38,761 bases of DNA, taken from NCBI GenBank assembly GCA_020850715.1, contig JADZED010000055.1, positions 1-38,761 of the forward strand, written 5' to 3'. The translations under genes were made by a program, and so were the position numbers. The notes under the pieces were generated by a model. It was not told the origin of the DNA, did no database searches, and worked only from the letters and a program-made list of their open reading frames with translations. Position 1 is the first letter of the stretch, and each line of letters opens with the position of its first letter. Shown piece by piece: positions 26,545-34,691 of this stretch. The DNA is from Acidobacteriota bacterium (GTDB taxonomy: Bacteria > Acidobacteriota > Vicinamibacteria > Vicinamibacterales > CAVVIG01).

Positions 26545-27145
26545 GCAGGGCCTCGAAGAGGGCGCGGAGGCGCCCGTGATCCTTGATGCCGGGCGCCTGC
26601 TCGACGCCCGACGAGATGTCGATGCCAAAGGGGCGCACGCGCGCCACCGCGTCGGCGACGTTGTCCGGCTGCAACCCGCCCGCCAGGATCGCGCGGCGGC
26701 GGGCGGCGACGGCGGCCGCCGCGCGCCAGTCGATCGTCTGTCCGGTGCCGCCGCGCCGGCCGACGTCGTGCACGTCGAGCAGTAGCGTCACGTGCCCGGG
26801 CCAGGCGCCGGCTCCCCGCGGTTCGGTGCCCGCCTCGACGGCCAGCGCCTTCACCACCGGCCGGACGATGCGGGTCAGGTCGGCGACCTTCTCGTCGCCG
26901 TGGAGCTGGACGGCGCCGAGCCTGACCAGCGACGCCACACCGTTCACGTAGTCGGGCGGCTGATTCACGAACACGCCGACGCTCGTCACGAACGGCGGCA
27001 GCGCGACGGCGATCGCCCGCGCCCGGTACGGATCGATGAACCGCGGGCTGCCCGGCCAGAAGATGAAGCCGACCGCCGAGGCGCCGGCCGCGACGGCCGC
27101 CTCGGCGTCCCCGAGCCGCGTGATGCCGCAGATCTTCACGAACAC
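26516..27145 (-). CDS. trpF: Phosphoribosylanthranilate isomerase
   Basis: TrpF converts phosphoribosylanthranilate to the carboxyphenylamino-deoxyribulose phosphate. The 209-residue protein has the signature [20 protein letters not shown] (3-22), [34 protein letters not shown] and the phosphate-binding [11 protein letters not shown] with a final [10 protein letters not shown] chose the GTG at 27145 because GGGAGG lies six bases upstream. A GTG at 27139 overlaps the trpC stop as GTGA but sits too far from that site. Confidence 0.94.
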   Translation of the reverse strand: MFVKICGITRLGDAEAAVAAGASAVGFIFWPGSPRFIDPYRARAIAVALPPFVTSVGVFVNQPPDYVNGVASLVRLGAVQLHGDEKVADLTRIVRPVVKALAVEAGTEPRGAGAWPGHVTLLLDVHDVGRRGGTGQTIDWRAAAAVAARRRAILAGGLQPDNVADAVARVRPFGIDISSGVEQAPGIKDHGRLRALFEALHGVPDATRS

Positions 27146-27966
27146 GCCGAACCTCCCCTGGCGCCGGTCGAATCCGGTGCGGCCGCCATCGCCAGCAGCG
27201 CCCGCAATGCGCTCCCCGGCTCCGCTGCCCGCATGAACCGCTCGCCGATGAGGAACGCCCGATAACCCTGGTCCCGAAGCGCGACCACATCGCCGGCGGT
27301 CTTCAGGCCGCTCTCGCTGACGGCGACGACCTCCTTGGGCATCCTCGCGATCAGGTCCTCCGAGGTGCGCACGTCCACGTCCAGCGTGCGCAGGTTGCGG
27401 TTGTTCACGCCGACGATCGAGGCGCCGGCGTCGATCGCGCGCTGCAGCTCCGTGCGGTCGTGCACTTCGACCAGCGCGTCGAGACCCGCGCCGGCCGCGT
27501 CGGCGACCAGCGCGGCGAGCCCGGCCTGGTCGAGCGCCGAGACGATCAAGAGGACGGCGTCGGCGCCGGCCGCCTTCGCCTCGAGGATCTGGTAGCGCGA
27601 CACGATGAAGTCCTTGCGAAGGATCGGCAGGCCGGTCGCCGTCCGGACCGACGCCAGATGGTCCAGCGATCCGTCGAAGAAGGTCGGCTCGGTCAGCACC
27701 GAGATCGCCGCGGCGCCGGCGTCGGCGTAGCCGCGGGCGATGGCGGAAGGATCGTAGCAGGGGCGCAGGACGCCTTTCGAGGGCGAGCGGCGCTTGCACT
27801 CGGCAATCACGTTGATGCGGCCGGTCCGCGCGAGCGCCGCGCGGAACCGCCCCGCCTCGCCCGCCTCTCCCGTCTGCGCCGCGAGCGCGGCCATCGGCAC
27901 GCGGGCCTCCCGCGCCTGCACGCTCCGGCGCGTACCCGCGACGATCGCGGCGAGCAGATCAGTCAA
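27136..27966 (-). CDS. trpC: Indole-3-glycerol phosphate synthase
   Basis: TrpC closes the indole ring. The 276-residue protein contains INVIAECKRRSPSKGVL with the catalytic lysine, AISVLTEPTFFDGSL, LPILRKDFIVSRYQI, LLIVSAL, LVEVHDRTEL, IVGVNNRNLRTL and VVAVSESGLKT. The start is unusual: the only in-frame codon that gives the family N-terminus (TDLLAAIVAGTRRSV) is TTG at 27966, overlapping the trpD stop by 8 bases. An eight-G run in the mRNA (27980-27973) serves as its only ribosome-site candidate. Confidence 0.93.
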   Translation of the reverse strand: MTDLLAAIVAGTRRSVQAREARVPMAALAAQTGEAGEAGRFRAALARTGRINVIAECKRRSPSKGVLRPCYDPSAIARGYADAGAAAISVLTEPTFFDGSLDHLASVRTATGLPILRKDFIVSRYQILEAKAAGADAVLLIVSALDQAGLAALVADAAGAGLDALVEVHDRTELQRAIDAGASIVGVNNRNLRTLDVDVRTSEDLIARMPKEVVAVSESGLKTAGDVVALRDQGYRAFLIGERFMRAAEPGSALRALLAMAAAPDSTGARGGSACS

Positions 27967-28984
27967 CGAATTCCCCCCCCGTCGAGATCGCCACGAGCTG
28001 CTCGAGCGTCCTGCGCGCATCGCCACGGTCGATCGCGCGCGATGCCTGCAGGATGCCCTGGTCGACCGACGGCGCCGCCCCGGCGACAAAGAGCGCCGCG
28101 CCGGCGTTCAGCAGCACCACGTCCCGCGCCGGGCCGCGCTCGCCGCCGAGGATCGCCTCGATCACCCTTGCGTTCTCGTGCGCGTCGCCGCCTTCGAGCG
28201 ACGCCAGCGCGGCCTTCGGCAGCCCGACATCGGAAGGATGCAGGTAGAACGTGTTCACCGAGCCGTCGCGGCACTCCGAGATCTTCGTGTAGCCGGTCGT
28301 CGTCAGCTCGTCGATCCCGTCGGCGCCGTGCACCACCCAGGCCCGTTCGGACCCGAGCAGCAGCAGCGCGCGGGCCATCAGTTCGGTGAGCTCCGCGCGC
28401 GGCACGCCGACCAGCTGGCGCGTCGCGCCGCCGGGATTGGTCAGCGGCCCCAGCAGGTTGAACGCCGTCCGCACGCCGAGGTCGCGCCGCGTCTGTGCCG
28501 CGTGCCGGAACGAAGGATGGAACGTCTGCGCGAAGAAGAAGCCGATGCCGGCCTCCGCCAGGCACCGCTCCACCACGGTGGGCGCAGCCGTGATGCGCAC
28601 ACCGAGCGCCTCGAACACGTCGGCGCTGCCCGACCGGCTGGAGCTCGAGCGATTGCCGTGCTTGGCGACGCGGACCCCGCAGGCGGCGACCACCAGCGCC
28701 GCGCAGCTCGAGATGTTGAAGGTGCCCGAGCGATCGCCCCCGGTGCCGCAGGTGTCGAACACGCGCTCGTATCGCCGCGCCGTCGGCACCGCGTGCGCGC
28801 GCATCGCGCGGGCGAGGCCGACGATCTCTTCCGGGCGCTCTCCCTTCATCGCCAGGCCGATCAGCAGGCCGGCGAGCTGCGCCGGCGCCGCGCGCCCTTC
28901 CATCATGGCCGACATCGCCGCGGCGGCCTCGTCGGCCGTGAGGTCCTCCTGCCGGCCGAGCTTCTCGATCAGCTCAGGAAACAT
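27959..28984 (-). CDS. trpD: Anthranilate phosphoribosyltransferase
   Basis: TrpD transfers phosphoribose from PRPP to anthranilate. The 341-residue protein has the PRPP motif FDTCGTGGDRSGTFNIS (about 76-92), GVRVAKHGNRSSSSRSGSADV, and FNLLGPLTNPG, all typical. The length is normal and the ATG lies one base after the trpG stop. Its last codons contain a C8 run on the plus strand (27973-27980) that also precedes the trpC start. Confidence 0.95.
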   Translation of the reverse strand: MFPELIEKLGRQEDLTADEAAAAMSAMMEGRAAPAQLAGLLIGLAMKGERPEEIVGLARAMRAHAVPTARRYERVFDTCGTGGDRSGTFNISSCAALVVAACGVRVAKHGNRSSSSRSGSADVFEALGVRITAAPTVVERCLAEAGIGFFFAQTFHPSFRHAAQTRRDLGVRTAFNLLGPLTNPGGATRQLVGVPRAELTELMARALLLLGSERAWVVHGADGIDELTTTGYTKISECRDGSVNTFYLHPSDVGLPKAALASLEGGDAHENARVIEAILGGERGPARDVVLLNAGAALFVAGAAPSVDQGILQASRAIDRGDARRTLEQLVAISTGGEFVD

Positions 28985-28985
28985 G

Positions 28986-29561
<576 letters not shown>

Positions 29562-29562
29562 C

Positions 29563-31035
29563 CTACAGCCCCTCGTGCGCGAGCTCGAGCGCGCGCAGCA
29601 GCGCGCCCGCCTTGGCCCGCGTCTCCTCGTATTCGGCGGTCGGATTCGAGTCGATCACGATGCCGGCGCCCGCCTGGACCAGCGCCCGGCCGCGCGACAT
29701 GATGACGGTGCGGATGGCGATGCAGAAATCCAGGTTGCCGGCGAAATCGAGGTAGCCGACCGCGCCGGCGTAGAGTCCGCGCCCCACCGGCTCCAGCGCG
29801 TTGATGATCTGCATCGCGCGCACTTTCGGCGCGCCCGAGACGGTGCCGGCCGGGAAACACGACACCAGCGCGTCGAGCCGGTCGCGATCGCCGGCCAGCC
29901 GCCCCTCGACGACCGAGGTCAGGTGCATCACGTGCGAGAAGCGTTCGAGACCCATGAACTGCGGCACCCGCACCGAGCCGAATTCGCACACGCGCCCCAC
30001 GTCGTTGCGCCCGAGATCGACGAGCATCACGTGCTCAGCGCGCTCCTTCTCGCTGCGCTTCAGTTCCTCGGCCAGCCGCATGTCCTCTTCGTCGGTCTTC
30101 CCGCGCGGCCGCGTGCCCGCGATCGGGTGGGTCTCGACGCGCGGCCCCTCGACGCGCACCAGCATCTCGGGCGACGAGCCGACCACCGACACGCCCCCCA
30201 TCCGGATGAAGTACATGTAGGGCGACGGGTTCACGTGGCGCAGCGCGCGATAGACCGTGAACGGGTCCGCCGTCACCTCCGCCTCGAACCGCTGCGAGAG
30301 CACGACCTGGTAGATGTCGCCCGCGGCGATGTGCTCCTTCGCCGCGCGCACCTGCTCCTCGAACGCCGCCTGCGTGTAGTTCGATCGCACCTCGAGCGCG
30401 CCGGCCCGCGGTCCGCGCGTGCGCGACAGGCTGCGATCGAGCTCGCGCTCGAGAAACTGGATCTTCGCGCACGCGAACTGGTAGAGCGATTCGAGATCCT
30501 CGTCGGCGGTGATGCGCGCGTTGGCGATGATGAGGATGCGGTGCTGCACGTGATCGAAGGCCAGCACCGTGTCGAACAGCATGAAGCCGGCCTGGTCGGC
30601 ACCGTCCTGTCCCGCCCCCAGATCGCCGAGCACCGGCTCGAACCACGACGAGGCGCCGTACCCGAGGTACCCGACCGCGCCGCCGGTGAAGCGCGGGAGG
30701 TCGGCGACAAACGGCGAGCGGAAATCGGCCATGAGACGGCGGAGCGTCTCGATGAACGGACGCCCGCTCAGCGTCGTCATCCCGCCGCGCTCGATCGTCG
30801 TCCGGCCGCCGTCGGCGCGCAGGATCAGGAACGGATCCTTGCCGAGAAACGAATAGCGGCCCACGTGCTCGCCGCCTTCGACGCTTTCCAGCAGGAAGGC
30901 GTAATCGGAGTGCTCGGCAATCTTCAGGAACGCCGACACCGGCGTCAGCAGGTCCGCGACGATCTCCTTGCAGACCGGCACGAAGGTGCCGCGCCGCGCC
31001 AGTTCCTTGAACGTGTCAAACGAGGTGATGTTCAT
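29563..31035 (-). CDS. trpE: Anthranilate synthase component I
   Basis: TrpE makes anthranilate from chorismate with ammonia from TrpG. The 490-residue protein carries the tryptophan-binding feedback element FLLESVEGGEHVGRYSF (about 47-63). The chorismate-binding domain follows with QVVLSQRFE, PSPYMYFIRMGG, SSPEMLVRVEG, PIAGTRPRGKTDEED, MLVDLGRNDVGRV and FPAGTVSGAPKVRAM. Feedback inhibition by Trp is thus likely at enzyme level in addition to the attenuator upstream. Its ATG at 31035 lies 20 bases inside the end of aroDE. Confidence 0.96.
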   Translation of the reverse strand: MNITSFDTFKELARRGTFVPVCKEIVADLLTPVSAFLKIAEHSDYAFLLESVEGGEHVGRYSFLGKDPFLILRADGGRTTIERGGMTTLSGRPFIETLRRLMADFRSPFVADLPRFTGGAVGYLGYGASSWFEPVLGDLGAGQDGADQAGFMLFDTVLAFDHVQHRILIIANARITADEDLESLYQFACAKIQFLERELDRSLSRTRGPRAGALEVRSNYTQAAFEEQVRAAKEHIAAGDIYQVVLSQRFEAEVTADPFTVYRALRHVNPSPYMYFIRMGGVSVVGSSPEMLVRVEGPRVETHPIAGTRPRGKTDEEDMRLAEELKRSEKERAEHVMLVDLGRNDVGRVCEFGSVRVPQFMGLERFSHVMHLTSVVEGRLAGDRDRLDALVSCFPAGTVSGAPKVRAMQIINALEPVGRGLYAGAVGYLDFAGNLDFCIAIRTVIMSRGRALVQAGAGIVIDSNPTAEYEETRAKAGALLRALELAHEGL

Positions 31036-32509
31036 CGCGCGCGAACTCCGCCAGCTGCTTCAACGCCGCTTCCCGCATGACCCCGGGCTGGGGCTTGACG
31101 CCGGTCCACCACTGGAACTGCTCCTGCGCCTGCGCCACGAGCATCTCGAGGCCGCCGACGACCTGGCACCCGGCCTGCCGCGCTTCGCGCAGCAGGCGCG
31201 TGAGCGGCGGGTTGTAGATCAGGTCGTACACACAGGCGCCGGTCAGATCCGCCGCCGGCAGCGGCGTCTCGTCCCCTTTCGGGTGCATGCCCACCGGCGT
31301 GCAGTTGACCAGCAGGTCCCAGCTCCCCGCCGCCGGCGGCCACCCGCCCGCGCTCGCCGCCGTGAGCCGCGCGACCTCCTCGGCCCGCGCACGGTCGCGC
31401 GCGTGGATCCGGACGGCCGCCCCGGCCGCGGCGAGCGCCGAGGCGACCGCGCGCGCGGCGCCCCCGGCGCCGAGCACCGCCGCGCGGGTCCGCTCGAGCG
31501 GCACGACGCCCCGGAGCGTCGACAGAAAGCCGCTGGCATCGGTGTTCGCCCCGACCCAGCGGCTCCCTTCGATCCGAATCTTATTGATCGCGCCGATCCG
31601 GCGCGCGACCGGACACGCTTCGTCGACCTGCTCGAACAGCGGCACCTTGAACGGCACGGTCACGCTGGCGCCTCTGAGCCCGGCCGCGCGCGCGAACCGG
31701 ACGAAATCGGCGGCGCTCGCCGCGGGGAGCGGCAGGTACACCGCGTCGAGCCGCGCGGCGGCGAACGCCGCGTTGTGCATGGCGGGCGAGACCGAATGGC
31801 CGATCGGCGCCCCGACGAGCCCGTAGACGCCGGTCTGCCGGCCAATCGATCTGAAACGATAGCCATCGAGCAGCGTCCGCAGATCGACCTGTCCGAGCTC
31901 CGCGAGCGCGCCCGCGGAGGTCCACGGCGCGCCGGCGCGTCCCGCGAGCACGCGGGTCGCCACCCCCGCCTCGCCCATGCCGATCAGAATCAGATTCGCG
32001 TCGCGGGCGGTCTGCGCCGCCAGATCGAGCAGCGGCACGCAGTCGCCGAGGCACGTCGTCTGCGCCGCCACCTTGACGACCTCGGCGCCGGTCGCCTGCA
32101 TCGCCCGGACCCGCTCGTTCAGATCCCGCGGCACGCCGTCGAAATCGTGGGTGGAGAGCACGATCCGCCGGCCATCCGCCTGCCCGACCAGTTCGGCGAA
32201 CCGCGCGCGCCACTCGACGTCGACGTATTCGGCGCCGAGCGCCAGCGCATCGGCGAGAATCCGCCGTCGTTCCTCTTCCGCGCCGGCGAAGCGGCCGCCT
32301 TCCCACGTCGGCCGGCAGGTCACGACGACCGGCAGCCGCCGCCCCTCCAGCGCGCCGGCCGCGCTCGGGTCCCTCACCGTGTCGAGCCGGAGCTCGACGA
32401 GATCCGCGCCCTCGACCGCGTCGCGCCGACGACGCAGCTCCGCCATCGTGGAGGCGGTCACGGTGGCGCAGACCGCGGGCGTCGGCATCGATACGACAGA
32501 CATGGGCAC
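31016..32509 (-). CDS. aroDE: Bifunctional 3-dehydroquinate dehydratase (type I)/shikimate dehydrogenase
   Basis: The fusion performs shikimate pathway steps three and four. Residues about 10-215 are a type I dehydroquinase barrel: DLVELRLDTV, the catalytic His in IVLSTHDFDGVP (H121) and the Schiff-base lysine in VVKVAAQT (K146). Residues about 227-497 are AroE: VGAPIGHSVSPAMHNAAF, VTVPFKVPLF with the catalytic lysine (K288), GANTDASGF, the NADP site AVLGAGGAARAVASAL and VNCTPVGMHP. I list the GTG at 32509, which stands 8 bases after AGAGG in the attenuator stem; an in-frame ATG at 32503 is equally plausible. It is the first enzyme gene behind the trp-type leader. Confidence 0.95.
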   Translation of the reverse strand: MPMSVVSMPTPAVCATVTASTMAELRRRRDAVEGADLVELRLDTVRDPSAAGALEGRRLPVVVTCRPTWEGGRFAGAEEERRRILADALALGAEYVDVEWRARFAELVGQADGRRIVLSTHDFDGVPRDLNERVRAMQATGAEVVKVAAQTTCLGDCVPLLDLAAQTARDANLILIGMGEAGVATRVLAGRAGAPWTSAGALAELGQVDLRTLLDGYRFRSIGRQTGVYGLVGAPIGHSVSPAMHNAAFAAARLDAVYLPLPAASAADFVRFARAAGLRGASVTVPFKVPLFEQVDEACPVARRIGAINKIRIEGSRWVGANTDASGFLSTLRGVVPLERTRAAVLGAGGAARAVASALAAAGAAVRIHARDRARAEEVARLTAASAGGWPPAAGSWDLLVNCTPVGMHPKGDETPLPAADLTGACVYDLIYNPPLTRLLREARQAGCQVVGGLEMLVAQAQEQFQWWTGVKPQPGVMREAALKQLAEFARDEHHLV

Positions 32510-32547
32510 AAAAAAAGCCTCTTCAACCGGCTGGGCTGAAGAGGCTT
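32510..32547 (-). terminator. Intrinsic terminator of the aromatic operon attenuator
   Basis: In the minus-strand RNA an 11-bp perfect stem forms between AAGCCTCTTCA (32547-32537) and TGAAGAGGCTT (32525-32515). After one A/C mismatch the loop can add two C-G pairs. A run of seven U (32516-32510) follows the 3' arm at once. It ends one base before the aroDE GTG codon, so terminated RNA would contain no structural gene. Confidence 0.92.
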
Positions 32548-32574
32548 GGTTTCACTCCGTTTCGCGGTGGCAGG

Positions 32575-32667
32575 TCAGGCCAAGGCGGATGCCTCTTCAA
32601 TCGGGCTCCAATACCACCAGGACGCAAACCGGCCGGGGCCGGCCGGTGGGACGTCCAGACGATTCAC
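32575..32667 (-). CDS. trpL: Aromatic-operon leader peptide (30 aa)
   Basis: This short ORF begins at a GTG (32667) and ends with TGA (32577-32575). Residues 14-20 read F-A-S-W-W-Y-W, that is UUU, GCG, UCC, UGG, UGG, UAU, UGG, so it holds three Trp codons, one Tyr and one Phe within seven codons. Trp codons lie at 32619-32617, 32616-32614 and 32610-32608. The first part is an ordinary Pro/Gly/Arg-rich stretch. No good ribosome site precedes the GTG; an in-frame CTG or GTG further upstream could be the true start without changing the aromatic codons. The peptide itself is presumably disposable, and its translation is the sensor. Confidence 0.82.
   Translation of the reverse strand: MNRLDVPPAGPGRFASWWYWSPIEEASALA
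32628..32647 (-). other. Hairpin just before the aromatic codons of the leader
   Basis: ACCGGCC and GGCCGGT (32647-32641 and 32634-32628 in RNA order) form a 7-bp stem over a 6-base loop inside the leader coding region. It ends nine bases before the first Trp codon. It could act as a polymerase pause or slow the approaching ribosome, helping the two stay in step. It could also be only a result of the GC-rich Pro/Gly codons. Confidence 0.4.
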
Positions 32668-32711
32668 AGCCGGCGAGCTCAGGGGCGGATGACCAGACAC
32701 TGGAAGACCGG

Positions 32712-32741
32712 ACGATACCAGAGCAGGTCGTCGGCTGTCAA
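32712..32741 (-). promoter_or_regulatory. Sigma-70 promoter of the aromatic supra-operon
   Basis: On the minus strand a perfect TTGACA (32741-32736) is followed after 18 bases by TATCGT (32717-32712), matching four of six -10 positions. Initiation near 32705 would place the leader GTG about 38 bases into the RNA, a leader spacing like that of the E. coli trp leader. I see no obvious TrpR-like operator. Confidence 0.7.
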
Positions 32742-32760
32742 CATGAATGCCCATTTCTCC

Positions 32761-32790
32761 TTGACCAGCAACGACTTCGTCTCGTATAAC
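32761..32790 (+). promoter_or_regulatory. Sigma-70 promoter of the S55-peptidase gene
   Basis: TTGACC (32761-32766) and TATAAC (32785-32790) are spaced by 18 bases, one mismatch from consensus each. The predicted start near 32797 leaves only about 9 bases before the ATG at 32806, so the mRNA is nearly leaderless. The -35 box lies 19 bases from that of the divergent aromatic operon promoter. Confidence 0.7.
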
Positions 32791-32805
32791 GGGATCGGTC
32801 CCCTC

Positions 32806-34650
32806 ATGATGCTCCGCCGCCTCCTCGTCGCCCTGCTGGTTGCAGCGCCCGCGCTGGCCGGCGTGCAGGCGGATGCCCCTCCGATGCCGGTGTCGGACAT
32901 CCGGCCGGGCATGGTCGGCATCGGCCGCACGGTCTTCAGCGGGACCAAGGTCGAGGAGTTCGAGGCCCACATCATCGGCGTGCTCGACAACGTCATCGGC
33001 CCCCGCCGCAGTCTGATTCTCGCGAAGCTCGAAGGCGGGCCGCTCGCCAGCACCGGCGTCATCGCCGGGATGAGCGGCAGTCCGGTGTACGTCGACGGCA
33101 GGCTGATCGGCGCCGTCTCCTACGCGCTCGGCTCGTTCTCGAAGGAGCCGATCGCCGGCATCACACCAATCGGGGAGATGACCGACGCGACGATGATGAA
33201 CGGCGTGCGGCCGGCCGGCGCGCAGGTGCACGTCGACTTCCCGCTCACCCGCGACGGCCTGACCGCCGCGTTCCGTCAGGCGCTCGACTGGAACCGCCCG
33301 TTCGCGGCGCGCGCCTCGGACGCGCGCCTCACCGGCGCCCAGCAGGTGGCCGGCCTCGCGGATGGACGGATCGGGACGCTGCTGCGCCCGATTGCGACGC
33401 CGCTGGCGATGGGAGGCTTCGAACCGCGCGTCGCCGACACGCTCGGCGCCGCGTTCAGCGACCAGGGCTTCATCCCGACCGGCGGCGGCGAACCTGCGCG
33501 CGGCCAGATGCCCTTCGACGGCCCGTTGAAGCCGGGAGACGCGATCGGCGTCGAGTTCGTCAACGGGGATCTGCAGCTGGGCGGCACCGGCACGGTGACC
33601 CACATCGACGGCAACCGCGTGTACGCGTTCGGCCATCCGATGTACAACCTCGGGCCGACCGAGTTCCCGATGACGCGGGCGTACGTCTACACCGTTCTCC
33701 CGAGCCTCTTCTCCTCGATCAAGCTCTCGAGCACCGGCGAGATCATCGGCACGTTCCTGCAGGATCGCGCGACCGCCATTGCCGGCGAGCTCGGCCGGGG
33801 GCCGCGGATGATCCCGATCGCGCTCACGCTCGAATCCGATCGCGCGCCGAAGCGCACGTTCCATTTCAACGTGGTGAACGATCAGCTCTTCGGTCCGCTC
33901 ATGAGCTATGCCAGCATCCTGAACACGTTCAGCTCGTACGAGCGGCAGTTCGGCGCCGCCACCTTCGCCGTCCGCGGCGAGGTGCGGCTGAAGCACCACG
34001 ACGCCATCAGCTTCGACAACGTCTTCGCCGGCGACCAGCCTTCCACCGGCGCGGCGACCTACGTCGTGGGACCGATGGCGGCCCTGATGGGCAACGAGTA
34101 CGAGAAGGTCGATCTCGAGGCCATCGACCTCACGATCACCGCGACCGAACAGCCGAAGACGGCAACGCTCGAACGCGTATGGCTGGACGACCCGCGGCCG
34201 CGCGCCGGGCGCACCGTACCGCTGAAGGTGCTGCTCCGCACGTACCGCGGCGACGACGTGCTCCGCACGCTGCCGATCGAGATCCCGGCCAACGCGAGCG
34301 GCGCGCTGTCGGTGCTCGTGTCCGACGGTCCCCGGCTGAGCGCCGCCGAGTCGCGCGAGGCGCGCAGCCCGCAGCAGCCGCGCAGCGTGCCGCAGATGAT
34401 CAGACAGTTGAACAACGCGCGCCGCAACAACGCGCTCTACGTCAAGCTGCTCGGCTCCGACGCCGGCGCCGTCGTCAACGGCGAGCTCCTCTCGTCGCTG
34501 CCGCCGTCGGTGCTGTCGGTGCTCGAGGCCGATCGCAACGGCGGCAGCTTCAACGCCCTCTACAACGCGACGCTGGGTGAATGGGAGATCGCCACCGATT
34601 CGGCGGTGAGCGGCACGCGCACGCTCAGCATCCAGGTGTCACCCCGCTGA
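32806..34650 (+). CDS. Exported SpoIVB-type (S55 family) peptidase-domain protein
   Basis: The 614-residue protein starts with a signal peptide (MLRRLLVALLVAAPALAGVQA). The N-terminal region, about 28-400, resembles the SpoIVB serine peptidase domain: a short DIRPGMVGIGRTVFSGTKVEEF segment, GVIAGMSGSPVYVDGRLIGAV with the predicted nucleophile S92, and YAFGHPMYNLGPTEFPM. The S55 family contains the sporulation signalling protease SpoIVB. Here the context is Gram-negative-like and no sporulation gene is near, so the substrate is unknown. Residues 400-614 form a separate, unassigned region. The double ATG at 32806 and 32809 follows a strong promoter closely. A secreted propeller gene lies 41 bases downstream. 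Confidence 0.8.
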   Translation: MMLRRLLVALLVAAPALAGVQADAPPMPVSDIRPGMVGIGRTVFSGTKVEEFEAHIIGVLDNVIGPRRSLILAKLEGGPLASTGVIAGMSGSPVYVDGRLIGAVSYALGSFSKEPIAGITPIGEMTDATMMNGVRPAGAQVHVDFPLTRDGLTAAFRQALDWNRPFAARASDARLTGAQQVAGLADGRIGTLLRPIATPLAMGGFEPRVADTLGAAFSDQGFIPTGGGEPARGQMPFDGPLKPGDAIGVEFVNGDLQLGGTGTVTHIDGNRVYAFGHPMYNLGPTEFPMTRAYVYTVLPSLFSSIKLSSTGEIIGTFLQDRATAIAGELGRGPRMIPIALTLESDRAPKRTFHFNVVNDQLFGPLMSYASILNTFSSYERQFGAATFAVRGEVRLKHHDAISFDNVFAGDQPSTGAATYVVGPMAALMGNEYEKVDLEAIDLTITATEQPKTATLERVWLDDPRPRAGRTVPLKVLLRTYRGDDVLRTLPIEIPANASGALSVLVSDGPRLSAAESREARSPQQPRSVPQMIRQLNNARRNNALYVKLLGSDAGAVVNGELLSSLPPSVLSVLEADRNGGSFNALYNATLGEWEIATDSAVSGTRTLSIQVSPR

Positions 34651-34691
34651 CTCGCGGTCATTTCCGGCGCGCGCGCCGCCGCCACACAACC

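Larger units (their letters stand above)
32510..32667 (-). promoter_or_regulatory. Ribosome-mediated transcription attenuator (trp-type leader)
   Basis: Four elements lie in order in the RNA: a leader ORF with aromatic codons (32667-32575), an antiterminator arm TTGAAGAGGC (32600-32591) inside that ORF, a shared arm AAGCCTCTTCA (32547-32537), and a second TTGAAGAGGC copy (32526-32517) followed by U7. The shared arm can pair with either TTGAAGAGGC copy, about 9 bp plus a wobble for the first and 11 bp for the second. A ribosome stalled at the first Trp codon (19 bases before the first copy) leaves that copy free, forming the antiterminator. A ribosome reaching the stop codon, 13 bases beyond it, would mask it and let the terminator form. 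The layout is seen; the regulation is inferred from the classical trp mechanism. Confidence 0.85.

Noticed and set aside
32515..32547. The 11-bp hairpin read as a plus-strand terminator
   Set aside because: No U tract follows on the plus strand and no plus-strand gene lies upstream; all signals point to the minus strand.
32575..33999. A 474-codon minus-strand frame through the S55 gene ending in the leader peptide
   Set aside because: Most of it is antisense to the S55 gene. Only the last 30 codons, after the promoter, make sense as a leader peptide.
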